NCBI RefSeq assembly: GCF_002217475.1
Contig: NZ_MUHH01000042.1
Location: 1 to 64,000, forward strand
Source of the DNA: Flavobacterium tructae
GTDB taxonomy: Bacteria; Bacteroidota; Bacteroidia; Flavobacteriales; Flavobacteriaceae
Direction of reading: 5' to 3'
Length of the DNA stretch: 64,000 bases
A program made the translations under genes and the position numbers. The notes beneath the pieces were generated by a model that was not told the DNA's origin, did no database searches, and was given only the letters and a program-made list of their open reading frames with translations. Below, one piece after another: positions 1-9,020 of the stretch; the first letter of the stretch is position 1, and each line of letters starts with the position of its first letter.

Positions 1-238
1 TTTTATTACTATCAAGTATTCCTTCAAAAGAATAAATAAAAGGAGCTTCAATTTTTAAAGTATCACCTCCAATTACTATTGAATCTTCTGCGATTTTATA
101 AATTAAACTGTCATTACTTTCTTCAATTTCAACTTCATTAACTTTATTTGCAACAACAAGTTCTTTCTTATCTTCCTTTTTATTAGACTGGCACGAAAGA
201 AGTAATAAAATCGATAAAACAAAAAGATGTTTTTTCAT
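1..238 (-). CDS. Putative lipoprotein, 3' end outside the window
   Basis: The reading frame starts at ATG 236-238 and is open to the window edge, giving 79 visible residues. The N-terminus is a lipoprotein signal: MKKHLFVLSILLLLSCQ has a basic start, a hydrophobic core and a lipobox ending in Cys16. The segment after it is Lys/Glu-rich and looks like a flexible linker. I do not recognise the family. It lies 34 bases downstream of parE on the same strand, so it is probably co-transcribed with it. The ORF is certain within the window; the function is unknown. Confidence 0.75.
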   Translation of the reverse strand, partial: MKKHLFVLSILLLLSCQSNKKEDKKELVVANKVNEVEIEESNDSLIYKIAEDSIVIGGDTLKIEAPFIYSFEGILDSNK

Positions 239-272
239 GAATGAAATTTAATTACTAATCATTAAAATTTAT

Positions 273-2144
273 TTAAACCTCAGCCTCAACTGCATCCAGC
301 TCTACCTTCAAATTCTTGATAATAAACTCTTGCCTGTCCGGGGTATTTTTACCCATGTAAAAAGATAATAATTGCTCGATTGAGGTATTTTTATCCATCA
401 TAATTGGGTCAAGGCGAATGGTGTCTCCGATGAAATTTTTAAACTCATCCGGAGAAATCTCTCCTAAACCTTTAAATCGGGTGATTTCCGGTTTTGGTTT
501 TAGTTTTTCGATCGCGTCTTTTCGTTCTTCTTCAGAATAACAATAGATGGTTTCTTTTTTATTACGAACCCTGAAAAGCGGTGTCTGTAAAATGTACAAA
601 TGACCTTCTTTAATTAACTCAGGGAAAAACTGAAGGAAAAATGTAATCAACAGCAAACGAATGTGCATACCGTCGACATCGGCATCGGTTGCGATTACGA
701 TATTGTTGTAACGCAATTTCTCCAGTCCGTCTTCGATATCAAGCGCTGCCTGAAGCAAGTTAAACTCTTCATTTTCATAAACAATTTTCTTACTCATTCC
801 ATAGGAATTCAAAGGCTTACCACGCAAACTGAAAACCGCCTGTGTATTCACATCACGCGATTTGGTGATCGATCCGGAAGCCGAATCTCCCTCGGTAATA
901 AAAAGGGTACTCTCCAGGTTTCTTGGATTCTTTGTATCCGGAAGATGTGCACGGCAATCTCTTAATTTCTTATTGTGAAGATTGGCCTTTTTAGCACGAT
1001 CTGTAGCCAGCTTTCTAATTCCGGACAATTCTTTTCGCTCGCGTTCGGCCTGCAAAATTTTTCGCAATAAGGCTTCTGCGGTCGTTGGATTTTTATGCAG
1101 GTAATTGTCTAACTTGGTTTTGATAAAATCGTTTACAAAGGTACGAACCGAAACCGGGGGTGTCCCGTCATCAGAACCCATATCAGTAGAACCTAATTTG
1201 GTTTTAGTCTGAGACTCAAAAACCGGCTCCATAACCTTAATACTAATCGCACTCACAATCGATTTACGAACGTCAGATGCTTCAAAGTTTTTATTGTAAA
1301 ACTCTCGAATGGTTTTTACAATTGCTTCTCTGTAAGCCGCTAAGTGCGTTCCTCCTTGTGTCGTGTTTTGTCCGTTGACAAAAGAGTGATATTCTTCACT
1401 GTATTGCGTTTTACTGTGCGTTAACGCTACTTCAATATCATGCTCTTTTAAATGGATAATAGGGTATTCTAAATCTTCTTCATTGATGGTTTCTTCTAAT
1501 AAATCACGAAGTCCATTCTCTGAATAATATTTTTCTCCGTTGAAAATAATCGTCAAACCATTGTTCAGATAACAATAGTTCTTGACCATTTTGATCACAT
1601 ATTCTAAACGGAATTTATAATTTTTAAAAATCGATTCATCCGGCGTAAAAGTTACTTTTGTTCCTTTTCGCTTGGTAGTATCAATCACATCTTCTTCAAG
1701 AACCAGATTTCCTGCGGAAAACTCTGCTGCTTTTTGTTTATCATCACGAACCGATTCTACACGAAAATAATTCGACAATGCGTTCACCGCTTTTGTTCCG
1801 ACACCATTCAAACCAACCGATTTCTGGAAAGCTTTTGAATCATACTTTCCTCCCGTATTCATTTTTGAAACGACATCTACTACTTTCCCTAACGGAATTC
1901 CACGTCCGTAATCACGAACCGAGACCGTTTTATCTCTGATAGTCACTTCAATAGTTTTTCCTGAGCCCATTACAAACTCATCAATACAGTTGTCCAGTAC
2001 CTCTTTTAGAAGAATATAAATACCATCATCAGGCGAAGATCCGTCTCCCAATTTCCCGATATACATTCCGGGACGCATACGGATATGTTCTTTCCAATCG
2101 AGTGATCGAATGTTATCTTCGGTATATTGATTTTGCTCTAGCAT
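273..2144 (-). CDS. parE: DNA topoisomerase IV subunit B (ParE)
   Basis: ATPase subunit of the type IIA topoisomerase that decatenates daughter chromosomes together with ParC. The GHKL ATPase signatures are visible: [24 protein letters not shown] and the ATP lid [15 protein letters not shown]. The TOPRIM signatures [10 protein letters not shown] and DADVDGMHI follow in the C-terminal half. At 623 residues it has ParE rather than GyrB length. The frame is open up to a TTG at 2186, but the ATG at 2144 ([20 protein letters not shown]) starts the part that looks conserved, so I use it. A TATTTTTG -7-like element lies at 2270-2277 on this strand, implying a leader of roughly 120 bases. ParC is not visible in the window. 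Confidence 0.95.
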   Translation of the reverse strand: MLEQNQYTEDNIRSLDWKEHIRMRPGMYIGKLGDGSSPDDGIYILLKEVLDNCIDEFVMGSGKTIEVTIRDKTVSVRDYGRGIPLGKVVDVVSKMNTGGKYDSKAFQKSVGLNGVGTKAVNALSNYFRVESVRDDKQKAAEFSAGNLVLEEDVIDTTKRKGTKVTFTPDESIFKNYKFRLEYVIKMVKNYCYLNNGLTIIFNGEKYYSENGLRDLLEETINEEDLEYPIIHLKEHDIEVALTHSKTQYSEEYHSFVNGQNTTQGGTHLAAYREAIVKTIREFYNKNFEASDVRKSIVSAISIKVMEPVFESQTKTKLGSTDMGSDDGTPPVSVRTFVNDFIKTKLDNYLHKNPTTAEALLRKILQAERERKELSGIRKLATDRAKKANLHNKKLRDCRAHLPDTKNPRNLESTLFITEGDSASGSITKSRDVNTQAVFSLRGKPLNSYGMSKKIVYENEEFNLLQAALDIEDGLEKLRYNNIVIATDADVDGMHIRLLLITFFLQFFPELIKEGHLYILQTPLFRVRNKKETIYCYSEEERKDAIEKLKPKPEITRFKGLGEISPDEFKNFIGDTIRLDPIMMDKNTSIEQLLSFYMGKNTPDRQEFIIKNLKVELDAVEAEV

Positions 2145-2305
2145 AAAGTGAATTGGATTTTTGGCTAATGTACCATTTATAGTCAAAAAATGAAAGCGTA
2201 TTTTATTTTTGTTACGAATAATAACAGCTTTAAACCCTATTTACATTGATTTTAAAATAATCCGTAAACCAAAAATATAAAAAATCAGCTTTTTGGTAAA
2301 AAATA

Positions 2306-3481
2306 CTATTTGATTCCCAGTACTTCTTTTGCTAAAGCAATCATTTCGGGCGTTCCGGTATTTTTATTTTTTTCGTCAGAAAGTTTTACAACACCTTGCC
2401 ACTGGTCATTATTCAATTTTACTTCTGTCAGTTTTATCACCATATTCATCGAAGGCAAACCGGCATCATTGGTAAAATTGGTTCCGACACCAAATGACAT
2501 TTTGATTTTATCTTTACAAAAATCTGCTATCCTTTTCACCTTCTCGTAATTCAATGAATCCGAAAAAACGATCACTTTCGATTTTGGATCAATTCCCATT
2601 TGGGTATAATGCGAAATTACTTTTTCTGCAAATTCAATAGGATCTCCGCTATCGTGACGTACTCCGTCAAAAAGTTTCGAGTACTTTTTATCAAATTGTT
2701 CAAAAAACACCGCTGTAGTATAGGTATCTGTCAGTGCAATTCCGAGATCGCCATCGTACACCTGCGTCCAATGTCCCAAACCCATCATATTAGCCATTTT
2801 AAAACCGTATTGGGCAGCATGAAACATAAACCATTCGTGCGCATGAGTACCCAATGGCCGCATATTGTTAGTCATTGCAAAATGAACATTACTGGTTCCT
2901 ATAAAACTATTCGAACCAAATTTTCGAAGTGTCTCATTCACCAAGGCATGTACCTCATACGAATGGCGTCGTCGGGTTCCAAACTCTAAAATCGAAACTC
3001 CAATTTTATTGTAATTGTCAATCTTGTCTTTGGTTACTCTTTTTAAAGCTTCATCGTCCAGTCGAATGGATTGACCAGTCTTATAAAACAGCTCAGAAAT
3101 CAATCCCATCAGGGGCACTTCCCATAAAATGGTACGATACCAGTACCCCTCAACAGTTACTTTTAACTCTGAACCTGTCTGAGTAATCTGAACCTCGGAC
3201 GGGTCAAAGTTATAGCCTTGCAAAAAATCAAAATAAGTGGGATCCAAATAAGAACAGTGCTGCCACAAATATTGTTTTTCTTCTTTTGTCAACCGCAAGT
3301 CTGCCATTGCATCAACCGATTTTCGAAGTAAATCTCCAAATCCGGGCGGAAAAAAATGATTTCCTCTGTTGATAAAGCCGTAACGAACCTGAGCCTTTGG
3401 AAAAAGTTTGATCACAGCATGCTGCATAGTAAATTTATAGAAATCATTGTCTAAAATTGATTTCAAATAAGTTGTCTCCAT
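2306..3481 (-). CDS. pncB: Nicotinate phosphoribosyltransferase
   Basis: Converts nicotinate and PRPP to nicotinate mononucleotide with ATP hydrolysis, the first step of the Preiss-Handler NAD salvage route; cytosolic. The protein is 391 residues, close to E. coli PncB. It follows that family from the N-terminus: LLDxDxYKxxMQ appears as ILDNDFYKFTMQHAV, ILWEVPL is present, and the region around the phosphorylated histidine reads GTHAHEWFMF. VRHDSGDP in the C-terminal half fits the phosphoribosyl-binding part. It starts at ATG 3479-3481 and is probably transcribed alone. Confidence 0.93.
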   Translation of the reverse strand: METTYLKSILDNDFYKFTMQHAVIKLFPKAQVRYGFINRGNHFFPPGFGDLLRKSVDAMADLRLTKEEKQYLWQHCSYLDPTYFDFLQGYNFDPSEVQITQTGSELKVTVEGYWYRTILWEVPLMGLISELFYKTGQSIRLDDEALKRVTKDKIDNYNKIGVSILEFGTRRRHSYEVHALVNETLRKFGSNSFIGTSNVHFAMTNNMRPLGTHAHEWFMFHAAQYGFKMANMMGLGHWTQVYDGDLGIALTDTYTTAVFFEQFDKKYSKLFDGVRHDSGDPIEFAEKVISHYTQMGIDPKSKVIVFSDSLNYEKVKRIADFCKDKIKMSFGVGTNFTNDAGLPSMNMVIKLTEVKLNNDQWQGVVKLSDEKNKNTGTPEMIALAKEVLGIK

Positions 3482-3576
3482 AATCCGGCAGTTAAATTAA
3501 TTTTATAACTGTAATGGCTAAGATACGCCAATTTAACCAAAGAAGGAAGCTCTTTAAGCAAAGATCCTGCTACGTT

Positions 3577-4554
3577 TTACTTGGAAAGTATCTTAAATGA
3601 CATTATACCGTCACGATCAAGAAAAAAAGTAATGTAAGAGCCTATTTTTTTATCATAAATTATCTCAAATTCTAAAACTCCATTTACTGCTTTAGAGTCT
3701 TCAATTCTGACAGGTTTTCCATTTTTCAAAAAATAAAACAGATCTGTCTTTGCAATATTCTTTATTTTAAAACGGATTTTGTCTCCTTCATTAGCCTTAA
3801 TAATTCCCGAAGCCGGCGCCAAAATCTCATGACCGCCTTCAATTGCAGCGTCAAAAAGCAAGGGTCCGTTCAGAAAATCCTCCTTGTTTAATTTTTTTCC
3901 CAGATAAGTTCCGGAATCCGGAAAATGCTTGGCAAAAAAGTACTTGGGATCAGTGTCAAAATAAACGGGCGAAAAATGATTCACAGCCACTTTTTTGCCA
4001 CTGTCATAATATCCCTGCCCCCAGGTTACATCAATCAAAATCCATTTTCCATCTACCTGGACCATATTCCAGGAATGATTGGAAAACGAATTTTCACGTC
4101 CGATATCACTCAACGATCGTTTAGAATCTCCTCGGATCACCTCACATTTCAACCCCGTTAAATAGGCCAATTCCTGATATAAAAGTGTAAAACCTTCACA
4201 AACCGCTTTTCGGGATTCGAAAGTGTTCTGCCATGTTTTTTCCTTTAAAACTGCAATTTTTGCTTGTTTGTCCGATTCATTAATATAGGTAAATCGGAGC
4301 GGTTTTGGCGGATTCAGATAGGCTTTGTAATCGTATTTTATGTTTAAAGCAATCCAGCTGTAAATAGCCCTCGCTTTATCATAATCTGAAGTAAAATCTT
4401 TTTGTATTCTTTCTGCCAGACTTTCTACTGAATTAAAATTAGTGGGATACTTTAGCACCGTATTATCAATCGTATTGTACTTTTGCGCGTTTACACGAAA
4501 CAGAAAGATAAAACTCAGTAAGAAAACAGTAAGGACAATCTTTTTTGGAATCAT
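3577..4554 (-). CDS. Secreted transglutaminase-like domain protein
   Basis: A 325-residue exported protein with a signal peptide (residues 1-23, ending NAQ) and a transglutaminase-like core. The papain-type triad can be placed at Cys119 (KAVCEGF), His160 (SNHSWNMV) and Asp175 (LIDVTWG), the order and spacing of the transglut_core/kyphoscoliosis-peptidase group. It may cleave or cross-link proteins in the periplasm or at the surface; the substrate is unknown. The C-terminal ~100 residues look like a beta-rich accessory domain. It starts 3 bases after the stop of the FMN-reductase gene upstream, so the two are almost certainly one operon, although no functional link is obvious. Confidence 0.82.
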   Translation of the reverse strand: MIPKKIVLTVFLLSFIFLFRVNAQKYNTIDNTVLKYPTNFNSVESLAERIQKDFTSDYDKARAIYSWIALNIKYDYKAYLNPPKPLRFTYINESDKQAKIAVLKEKTWQNTFESRKAVCEGFTLLYQELAYLTGLKCEVIRGDSKRSLSDIGRENSFSNHSWNMVQVDGKWILIDVTWGQGYYDSGKKVAVNHFSPVYFDTDPKYFFAKHFPDSGTYLGKKLNKEDFLNGPLLFDAAIEGGHEILAPASGIIKANEGDKIRFKIKNIAKTDLFYFLKNGKPVRIEDSKAVNGVLEFEIIYDKKIGSYITFFLDRDGIMSFKILSK

Positions 4555-4557
4555 AAA

Positions 4558-5082
4558 TTAGAAACTAGACTTAATAATGTCTTTTAATTCTTTATTTAAC
4601 TCTTCATTTGAAATTTTATTTTCCTCCAAATCAAAATTCGCGTTAAATGCAGGCAATGAAAAAGTAGCCTTAATCTGTGCTCCATATCTTGGCAAAGCGT
4701 TATTGGCGATTTCTAAAACTGAAGCTCCTCCTCTTGCTCCCGGCGAAGTAGCCATTAAAAGCATTGGTTTTTGCTGAAAAATTTCTTTCATGATCCTCGA
4801 ACTCCAATCAAACAAATTCTTGAAAGCTGCCGAGTAATTTCCGTTGTTTTCTGCCAAAGAAATTACCAAAAGATCTGCATTTTCAATCTTTTGCAAAAAT
4901 GTTTTTGCCAACTCATGCTGACCAATTTCTTTTTCTAAATCGACACTAAACAAAGGCATGGCAAAATCATTAAGATCTAAAACCTCAACCGTTCCATTGT
5001 CGAATAAACTTGCCGCATAAGTCGCCAGTTGTTTGTTTATCGAGTGCTGACTATTACTTCCTCCAAAGGCTACAATTTTCAT
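4558..5082 (-). CDS. NADPH-dependent FMN reductase family protein
   Basis: A 174-residue flavodoxin-fold protein. The phosphate-binding loop GGSNSQHS lies at the N-terminus (family pattern GSxRxxS), and a second flavin contact region SPGARGGAS near residue 115. Members transfer electrons from NAD(P)H to FMN and on to quinones, azo compounds or chromate; the physiological substrate here is unknown. It starts at ATG 5080-5082 and is first of a two-gene operon with the transglutaminase-like gene, separated by 3 bases. Confidence 0.88.
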   Translation of the reverse strand: MKIVAFGGSNSQHSINKQLATYAASLFDNGTVEVLDLNDFAMPLFSVDLEKEIGQHELAKTFLQKIENADLLVISLAENNGNYSAAFKNLFDWSSRIMKEIFQQKPMLLMATSPGARGGASVLEIANNALPRYGAQIKATFSLPAFNANFDLEENKISNEELNKELKDIIKSSF

Positions 5083-5178
5083 ATACTTTATTTTAAAATT
5101 TGCTGTTTTTTGTTACCCGTTTCACCTGTTTTAAGTATTTCCATAAAACCATAAACTACATTTTTGAATCATCAAAAC

Positions 5179-6108
5179 TTATGAAATTTCTGTTTGTTCT
5201 TTAATTTCAAATATCTCTTTTTTAATTTCGACCGAATAGCCGTTCGGAGCAATCTTCCCTCCGTACGTTTTAGCATATACTTTAGTGAACTCGGCTCCAA
5301 AATATAAAATAATTGCGGAATAATACACCCAAACCAAAATGATTATTACGGATCCTGCTGCACCATAAACACTTGCAATTGTTGAGTTTCCTAAATAAAA
5401 TCCAATTGCAAATTTACCTATCATAAAAAGGATTGCGGTACATCCGGCGCCAATGAAAGCGTCTTTCCACTTTATAAGCCCGTCTGGTAAAGTTCGGAAT
5501 ATAATTGCAAAAAGCAAGGTGATACTACCTAAAACAATGATCAAATTTATGACGTAAAACAAATACACTGTACTGTCGGCTAAATATAGTTTTAATCTCG
5601 CATTTAAGACATCTAAAACCGCATTTAACATTAAACTTACGAGCATTAGAAATCCCACAGAAACAATCATAGAGAAAGACATAATCCGATTCTGAATGAA
5701 TTTTTTAAGTCCTTTGTTCGGTTTCGCACGCAGCCCCCAGATAAAATTAATTGAACTTTGTATTTCGGCAAAAACTCCCGAAGCTCCTATTAAAAGCATC
5801 ACAACTCCAAAAATTGTGACAAAAACATTACTATCAGACAATTGCACATTTTTGATTGCGTCCTGAATTTGAATTGCAGCATCGTTACCTACTAAGCGGT
5901 TGATTTGCCCATACAACTCCCCTGTTACCGCCTCTTCCCCAAAAAAGAAACCACAGATGGTTATAATAATGATCAATAAAGGCGGTAATGCAAATATGGT
6001 ATAGTACGACAAAGCAGCGCTTAGCTTAATGGCATTATCGTCGTTGAACTCTAAAATAGTGGTTCGTAACAAATACCAGGTTTTAGACAAAATATTTTGA
6101 CTTTCCAC
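5179..6108 (-). CDS. YihY/virulence factor BrkB family membrane protein
   Basis: Inner-membrane protein with about six hydrophobic helices and the family hallmark LSAALSYYTIFALPPLL near the N-terminus, followed by GLRAKPNKG and a C-terminal WVYYSAIILYFGAEFT. The family was once annotated as RNase BN, but it is an integral membrane family of uncertain transport function. There is no ATG near the start. The longest frame begins at TTG 6135, but that TTG is the end of a perfect TAAATTTG -7 element (6133-6140), so it is unlikely to be translated. I use GTG 6108 (309 residues), which keeps the conserved N-terminus. Confidence 0.85.
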   Translation of the reverse strand: MESQNILSKTWYLLRTTILEFNDDNAIKLSAALSYYTIFALPPLLIIIITICGFFFGEEAVTGELYGQINRLVGNDAAIQIQDAIKNVQLSDSNVFVTIFGVVMLLIGASGVFAEIQSSINFIWGLRAKPNKGLKKFIQNRIMSFSMIVSVGFLMLVSLMLNAVLDVLNARLKLYLADSTVYLFYVINLIIVLGSITLLFAIIFRTLPDGLIKWKDAFIGAGCTAILFMIGKFAIGFYLGNSTIASVYGAAGSVIIILVWVYYSAIILYFGAEFTKVYAKTYGGKIAPNGYSVEIKKEIFEIKEQTEIS

Positions 6109-6132
6109 AAGATTCGTTTTTTGATATTCTTT

Positions 6133-6140
6133 CAAATTTA
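6133..6140 (-). promoter_or_regulatory. Bacteroidota -7 element for the YihY gene
   Basis: TAAATTTG on the minus strand matches the TAnnTTTG consensus. Its last three bases coincide with the TTG that would be the first possible start of the YihY frame. This argues for a start further downstream. No clear -33 TTG was found. Confidence 0.4.
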
Positions 6141-6195
6141 AAGAATAATTAAAAGATTAAATTCCTGTATTACAGACAATTTTTACATTTTTACC

Positions 6196-6342
6196 ATGCC
6201 ATATTTTTTCTATAAAATCTCATATGGAAACACATATAATCCCTACGGGACATTTTTTCAATGGGGGCCTTATTCTTTCTACCGATATTTTACTCCTAGC
6301 GGAGTTTATTTTATTGCGCCTAAATGGTATTGCCACTTGTAA
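6196..6342 (+). repeat. Degenerate palindromic spacer repeat (6136-6495 has no convincing gene)
   Basis: The 360-base spacer between the DUF2459-type and YihY genes contains two short palindromes about 53 bases apart: TCCCTACGGGA at 6240-6250 and CTCCTAGCGGAG at 6293-6304. They sit in a T-rich, aromatic-coding stretch. A 48-codon frame (6196-6342) spans it, but the peptide is mostly Tyr, Phe, Trp and Pro, typical of conceptual translation of such repeats and not of a real protein. From memory, arrays of CCCTAxxGGG-like palindromes with a ~50-base period occur in flavobacterial spacers; this looks like a two-unit remnant. Nothing else is recognisable in the spacer. Confidence 0.45.
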
Positions 6343-6495
6343 TCAACTATAGTTATTGTCTCCTTAAACTACAAATTACCATCATCTAACCTCAAAAAAA
6401 TTATCTCGTAAAGATTCAATATCCGTAACATCCACAATCATCCAAAGCTTTTTGTCCCCTAGCGACCGAACACTCTTAAGGCCGTCTTTTTCTTT

Positions 6496-7173
6496 TTACT
6501 GATAATGGTAAAAAATCCCTTTGTCATAAATCGTCCATAAACTCGCTTTTTGATTCGCTGCTTTTAACGCGCAGTTTGCCCAGGTGTTACACGTATAAAA
6601 AAGACTATAACTTCCTTTAGCCTCATAAAAAGCATCCTTTTTCCCATAACTATGACCTTCAATCCATTCAGGATTCTCCGGATTATTAAAACTCTCTGAA
6701 ATATAGTTTACTAATTTTTGATAGTTTTCTTTAGAAACCAGAATGCGTTTGCAATCTTCGCCTTCTCGTAATTGCTTAAAAAATGTGGTGTGCATGGCTG
6801 ACGAACTCACACCAAATATTGCTTTTAAAGCCGTACTCGCTTTTAAATCTGACCATTCAGGCGTATCGAGATAAAAACCTTTATCACCCCAGCCAAAAGC
6901 TACAAATTTTGCCAGTGTATCATTGGATTCTGTCTGATCAAACTGAATTTCCTTTCTCCAATCTTTGACTTCACTAACGATCGGAACCACTATATCTGTG
7001 TGCACTCCGTTGGAAAGAATATAAATCGGAATCGCGTTTTGTTCGTCAATTTTGTCAATAGTGGAGTTAACTGTAATTCTGGAAATCAATAAGACAGCTG
7101 TCACATATAAAGCAAGGAAAGTAAAGATTCCGAAAAGTGTCCAGCCCAGAAATTTGAAAGATTTTTTTAGCAT
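6496..7173 (-). CDS. TIGR02117/DUF2459 family protein
   Basis: A 225-residue protein with one N-terminal membrane segment (about residues 8-31) and a soluble domain carrying the family signatures SNGVHTDIVVP, FGWGDKGFYLDTPEW and a C-terminal FYTCNTWANCALK. His, Asp and Cys residues in these motifs suggest a cysteine-peptidase-like or amidase-like active site, but the family has no settled biochemical role. It starts at ATG 7171-7173. Repeat-rich DNA upstream separates it from ychF. Confidence 0.82.
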   Translation of the reverse strand: MLKKSFKFLGWTLFGIFTFLALYVTAVLLISRITVNSTIDKIDEQNAIPIYILSNGVHTDIVVPIVSEVKDWRKEIQFDQTESNDTLAKFVAFGWGDKGFYLDTPEWSDLKASTALKAIFGVSSSAMHTTFFKQLREGEDCKRILVSKENYQKLVNYISESFNNPENPEWIEGHSYGKKDAFYEAKGSYSLFYTCNTWANCALKAANQKASLWTIYDKGIFYHYQ

Positions 7174-7255
7174 TTTGATTGGTTGTTTTTAGATTGATAA
7201 TTGGTTGATTTTTTTGTAACCAATTTTTGAGCCATTTTTTTTGCTTCTTACAAAT

Positions 7256-7312
7256 TACACACTGATTATACAGATTCGCGCATGCGAAAGCTCGGATTTA
7301 AACGGATTTTTA
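7256..7312. repeat. Intergenic repeat of the CACACTGATTATACAGATT type
   Basis: First of three repeat elements packed into the 435-base gene-free stretch 7174-7608. It contains CACACTGATTATACAGATT, a small hairpin TTCGC-GCAT-GCGAA, and GGATTTAAACGGATTTTT. Its phrase structure resembles repeats common in flavobacterial spacers. An 85-codon frame that runs across the whole cluster is not credible as a gene. Confidence 0.4.
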
Positions 7313-7326
7313 AGTTCATTTTTTTT

Positions 7327-7445
7327 ATTTCGAGGAACGAGAAATTACACTAGAAACTCTATTCCAAATGTTATCAATCTTTGTCGATATACGGGTGTGA
7401 TTTGCTTCGCCTGTTCGCTATCTCTCGAGTCTCGTTCCTCGAAAT
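7327..7445. repeat. Inverted repeat with 16-bp perfect arms
   Basis: ATTTCGAGGAACGAGA at 7327-7342 is exactly complementary to 7430-7445. The arms enclose 87 bases. The arm sequence resembles the 25-bp arms of the inverted repeat at 31016-31104 (ATTTCGACGTAAGGAGA), so both probably belong to one dispersed family of hairpin elements. Confidence 0.65.
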
Positions 7446-7459
7446 GGCAAACTATGCGA

Positions 7460-7483
7460 GGCTTCGACTTCGCTCAGCCTGAC
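7460..7483 (-). repeat. Dispersed 24-bp repeat, copy 1
   Basis: On the minus strand this reads GTCAGGCTGAGC followed by GAAGTCGAAGCC. The identical 24 bases occur at 32842-32865 on the plus strand. It adjoins the inverted repeat at 7327-7445. Confidence 0.7.
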
Positions 7484-7534
7484 GATGGCTTTCTTTAACC
7501 TCAAAATACAGATAACAATAACTTTTGTGCATAA

Positions 7535-7564
7535 AAAAACTGCTGAATTGCTCCAGCAGTTTTT
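7535..7564 (-). terminator. Intrinsic terminator of ychF
   Basis: AAAAACTGCTG and CAGCAGTTTTT form an 11-bp stem with an 8-base loop. On the minus strand the stem ends in a run of T, about 45 bases after the ychF stop. Confidence 0.75.
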
Positions 7565-7608
7565 AGTCTATCTTCTTTGTTCTCTATTCTATTTTCTCTA
7601 AAAAAAGA

Positions 7609-8703
7609 TTAAACGTTGAAACGGAAATGCATTACATCACCATCTTTTACAACATATTCTTTTCCTTCAACTTTGAACTTCCCTGCTTCTTTTGCTTTTG
7701 CCTCAGAACCATACTGAACGTAATCTTCGTATGAAATTACCTCGGCACGAATGAATCCTTTTTCAAAATCAGTATGAATAACTCCGGCAGCTTGCGGTGC
7801 TGTAGCTCCAATATTAATGGTCCAGGCACGAACTTCTTTTACACCGGCTGTAAAATAAGTTTGTTGTTTTAATAATTTGTATGCTGCACGAATTAGTACA
7901 GAAGCTCCCGGCTCAGTCAATCCCATATCTTCAAGGAAAACCTGACGCTCTTCGTAGCTTTCTAATTCTGTAATATCCGCTTCTGCTCCTACTGAAAGAA
8001 TGATAACTTCAGCTTCTTCGTCTTTTACCAATTCACGAACCTGATCTACATATTTATTTCCGTTTACAGCTGAACCTTCGTCAACATTACAAACGTACAA
8101 TACCGGTTTAGCGGTAATCAATTGAAAACCTTCCATCAAAACTTCTTCGTCGTTGCTTTGAGGAATAATGGTTCTTGCTGATTTTGCCTGCAATAACGCT
8201 TCTCTGATACGGTTCAACAAAGCTTCTTCAGTCTGAGCTTCTTTGTTTCCGGTTTTAGCGGCACGTTTTACTTTCTCCAAACGTTTCTCGATTGTTTCCA
8301 AATCTTTCAACTGAAGTTCGATATCAATCGTTTCTTTATCACGAATTGGATTTACATTACCGTCAACGTGAACGATGTTATCGTTATCAAAACAACGTAA
8401 AACGTGAATAATAGCATTACACTCTCTAATGTTTCCTAAAAACTGGTTTCCAAGACCTTCTCCTTTACTTGCACCTTTTACCAAACCTGCGATATCGACA
8501 ATATCAACCGTTGCCATTTGTACACGCTCTGGTTTAACTAGTTCTTCCAGTTTGTTAATTCTTGGATCCGGAACGTTTACAACTCCAATATTTGGTTCGA
8601 TTGTACAAAACGGAAAGTTGGCACTTTGCGCTTTTGCATTAGACAAACAATTAAATAATGTTGATTTTCCAACATTTGGTAATCCTACAATTCCTGCTTT
8701 CAT
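7609..8703 (-). CDS. ychF: Redox-regulated ATPase YchF (Obg-family)
   Basis: Universal Obg-like P-loop NTPase that prefers ATP and associates with ribosomes; involved in stress and redox responses. The 364 residues have the G1 loop GLPNVGKST (7-15), the switch-like NFPFCTIEPN, the G3-like DIAGLVKGASKGEGLGNQFL, and the C-terminal TGS domain ending in MHFRFNV, all typical of YchF. It starts at ATG 8701-8703. A TATATTTG element at 8860-8867 on this strand could be its promoter. An intrinsic terminator lies about 45 bases past the stop. Confidence 0.96.
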   Translation of the reverse strand: MKAGIVGLPNVGKSTLFNCLSNAKAQSANFPFCTIEPNIGVVNVPDPRINKLEELVKPERVQMATVDIVDIAGLVKGASKGEGLGNQFLGNIRECNAIIHVLRCFDNDNIVHVDGNVNPIRDKETIDIELQLKDLETIEKRLEKVKRAAKTGNKEAQTEEALLNRIREALLQAKSARTIIPQSNDEEVLMEGFQLITAKPVLYVCNVDEGSAVNGNKYVDQVRELVKDEEAEVIILSVGAEADITELESYEERQVFLEDMGLTEPGASVLIRAAYKLLKQQTYFTAGVKEVRAWTINIGATAPQAAGVIHTDFEKGFIRAEVISYEDYVQYGSEAKAKEAGKFKVEGKEYVVKDGDVMHFRFNV

Positions 8704-9020
8704 CTGTTGATTCTATTTGTTTTTTTATGTAAACCTTTTTCTTTCGAGTCTTCTTTATACCGGTTTTTCAGTATACCAAAGTCGTTTTTAACAGGTTATA
8801 ATTTTCGTATTCCTTTTGTATTATGTGCCAAAATATTATTTTTTGGCTTTAAAATTTTGCAAATATAAGATTTAATAGCTCGCAATTGAAGTAAAAATGA
8901 CGATTAATGTTTTTTATGGATTGGACAATAAAAAAATTACACTTCTTATTAATTTTTTGTTAAAAATAATTACTTTTATAGAATACCAACTAAGAACAAC
9001 CAAACCAAATTTAATCAACT
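8704..9020. other. Divergent spacer between ychF and the TonB receptor gene
   Basis: These 317 bases contain no coding region I can support. A TATATTTG element lies on the minus strand at 8860-8867 (candidate ychF promoter with a long leader). On the plus strand an imperfect TACTTTTA occurs at 8971-8978, upstream of the receptor gene, but no -33 box is correctly spaced from it. Confidence 0.4.

Noticed and set aside
6196-6342. 48-codon aromatic-rich ORF
   Set aside because: Produced by palindromic repeat DNA; not a plausible protein.
7241-7498. 85-codon plus-strand ORF
   Set aside because: It runs across three repeat elements (inverted repeat, 24-bp dispersed repeat, ATACAGATT-type) and has no family-like sequence.
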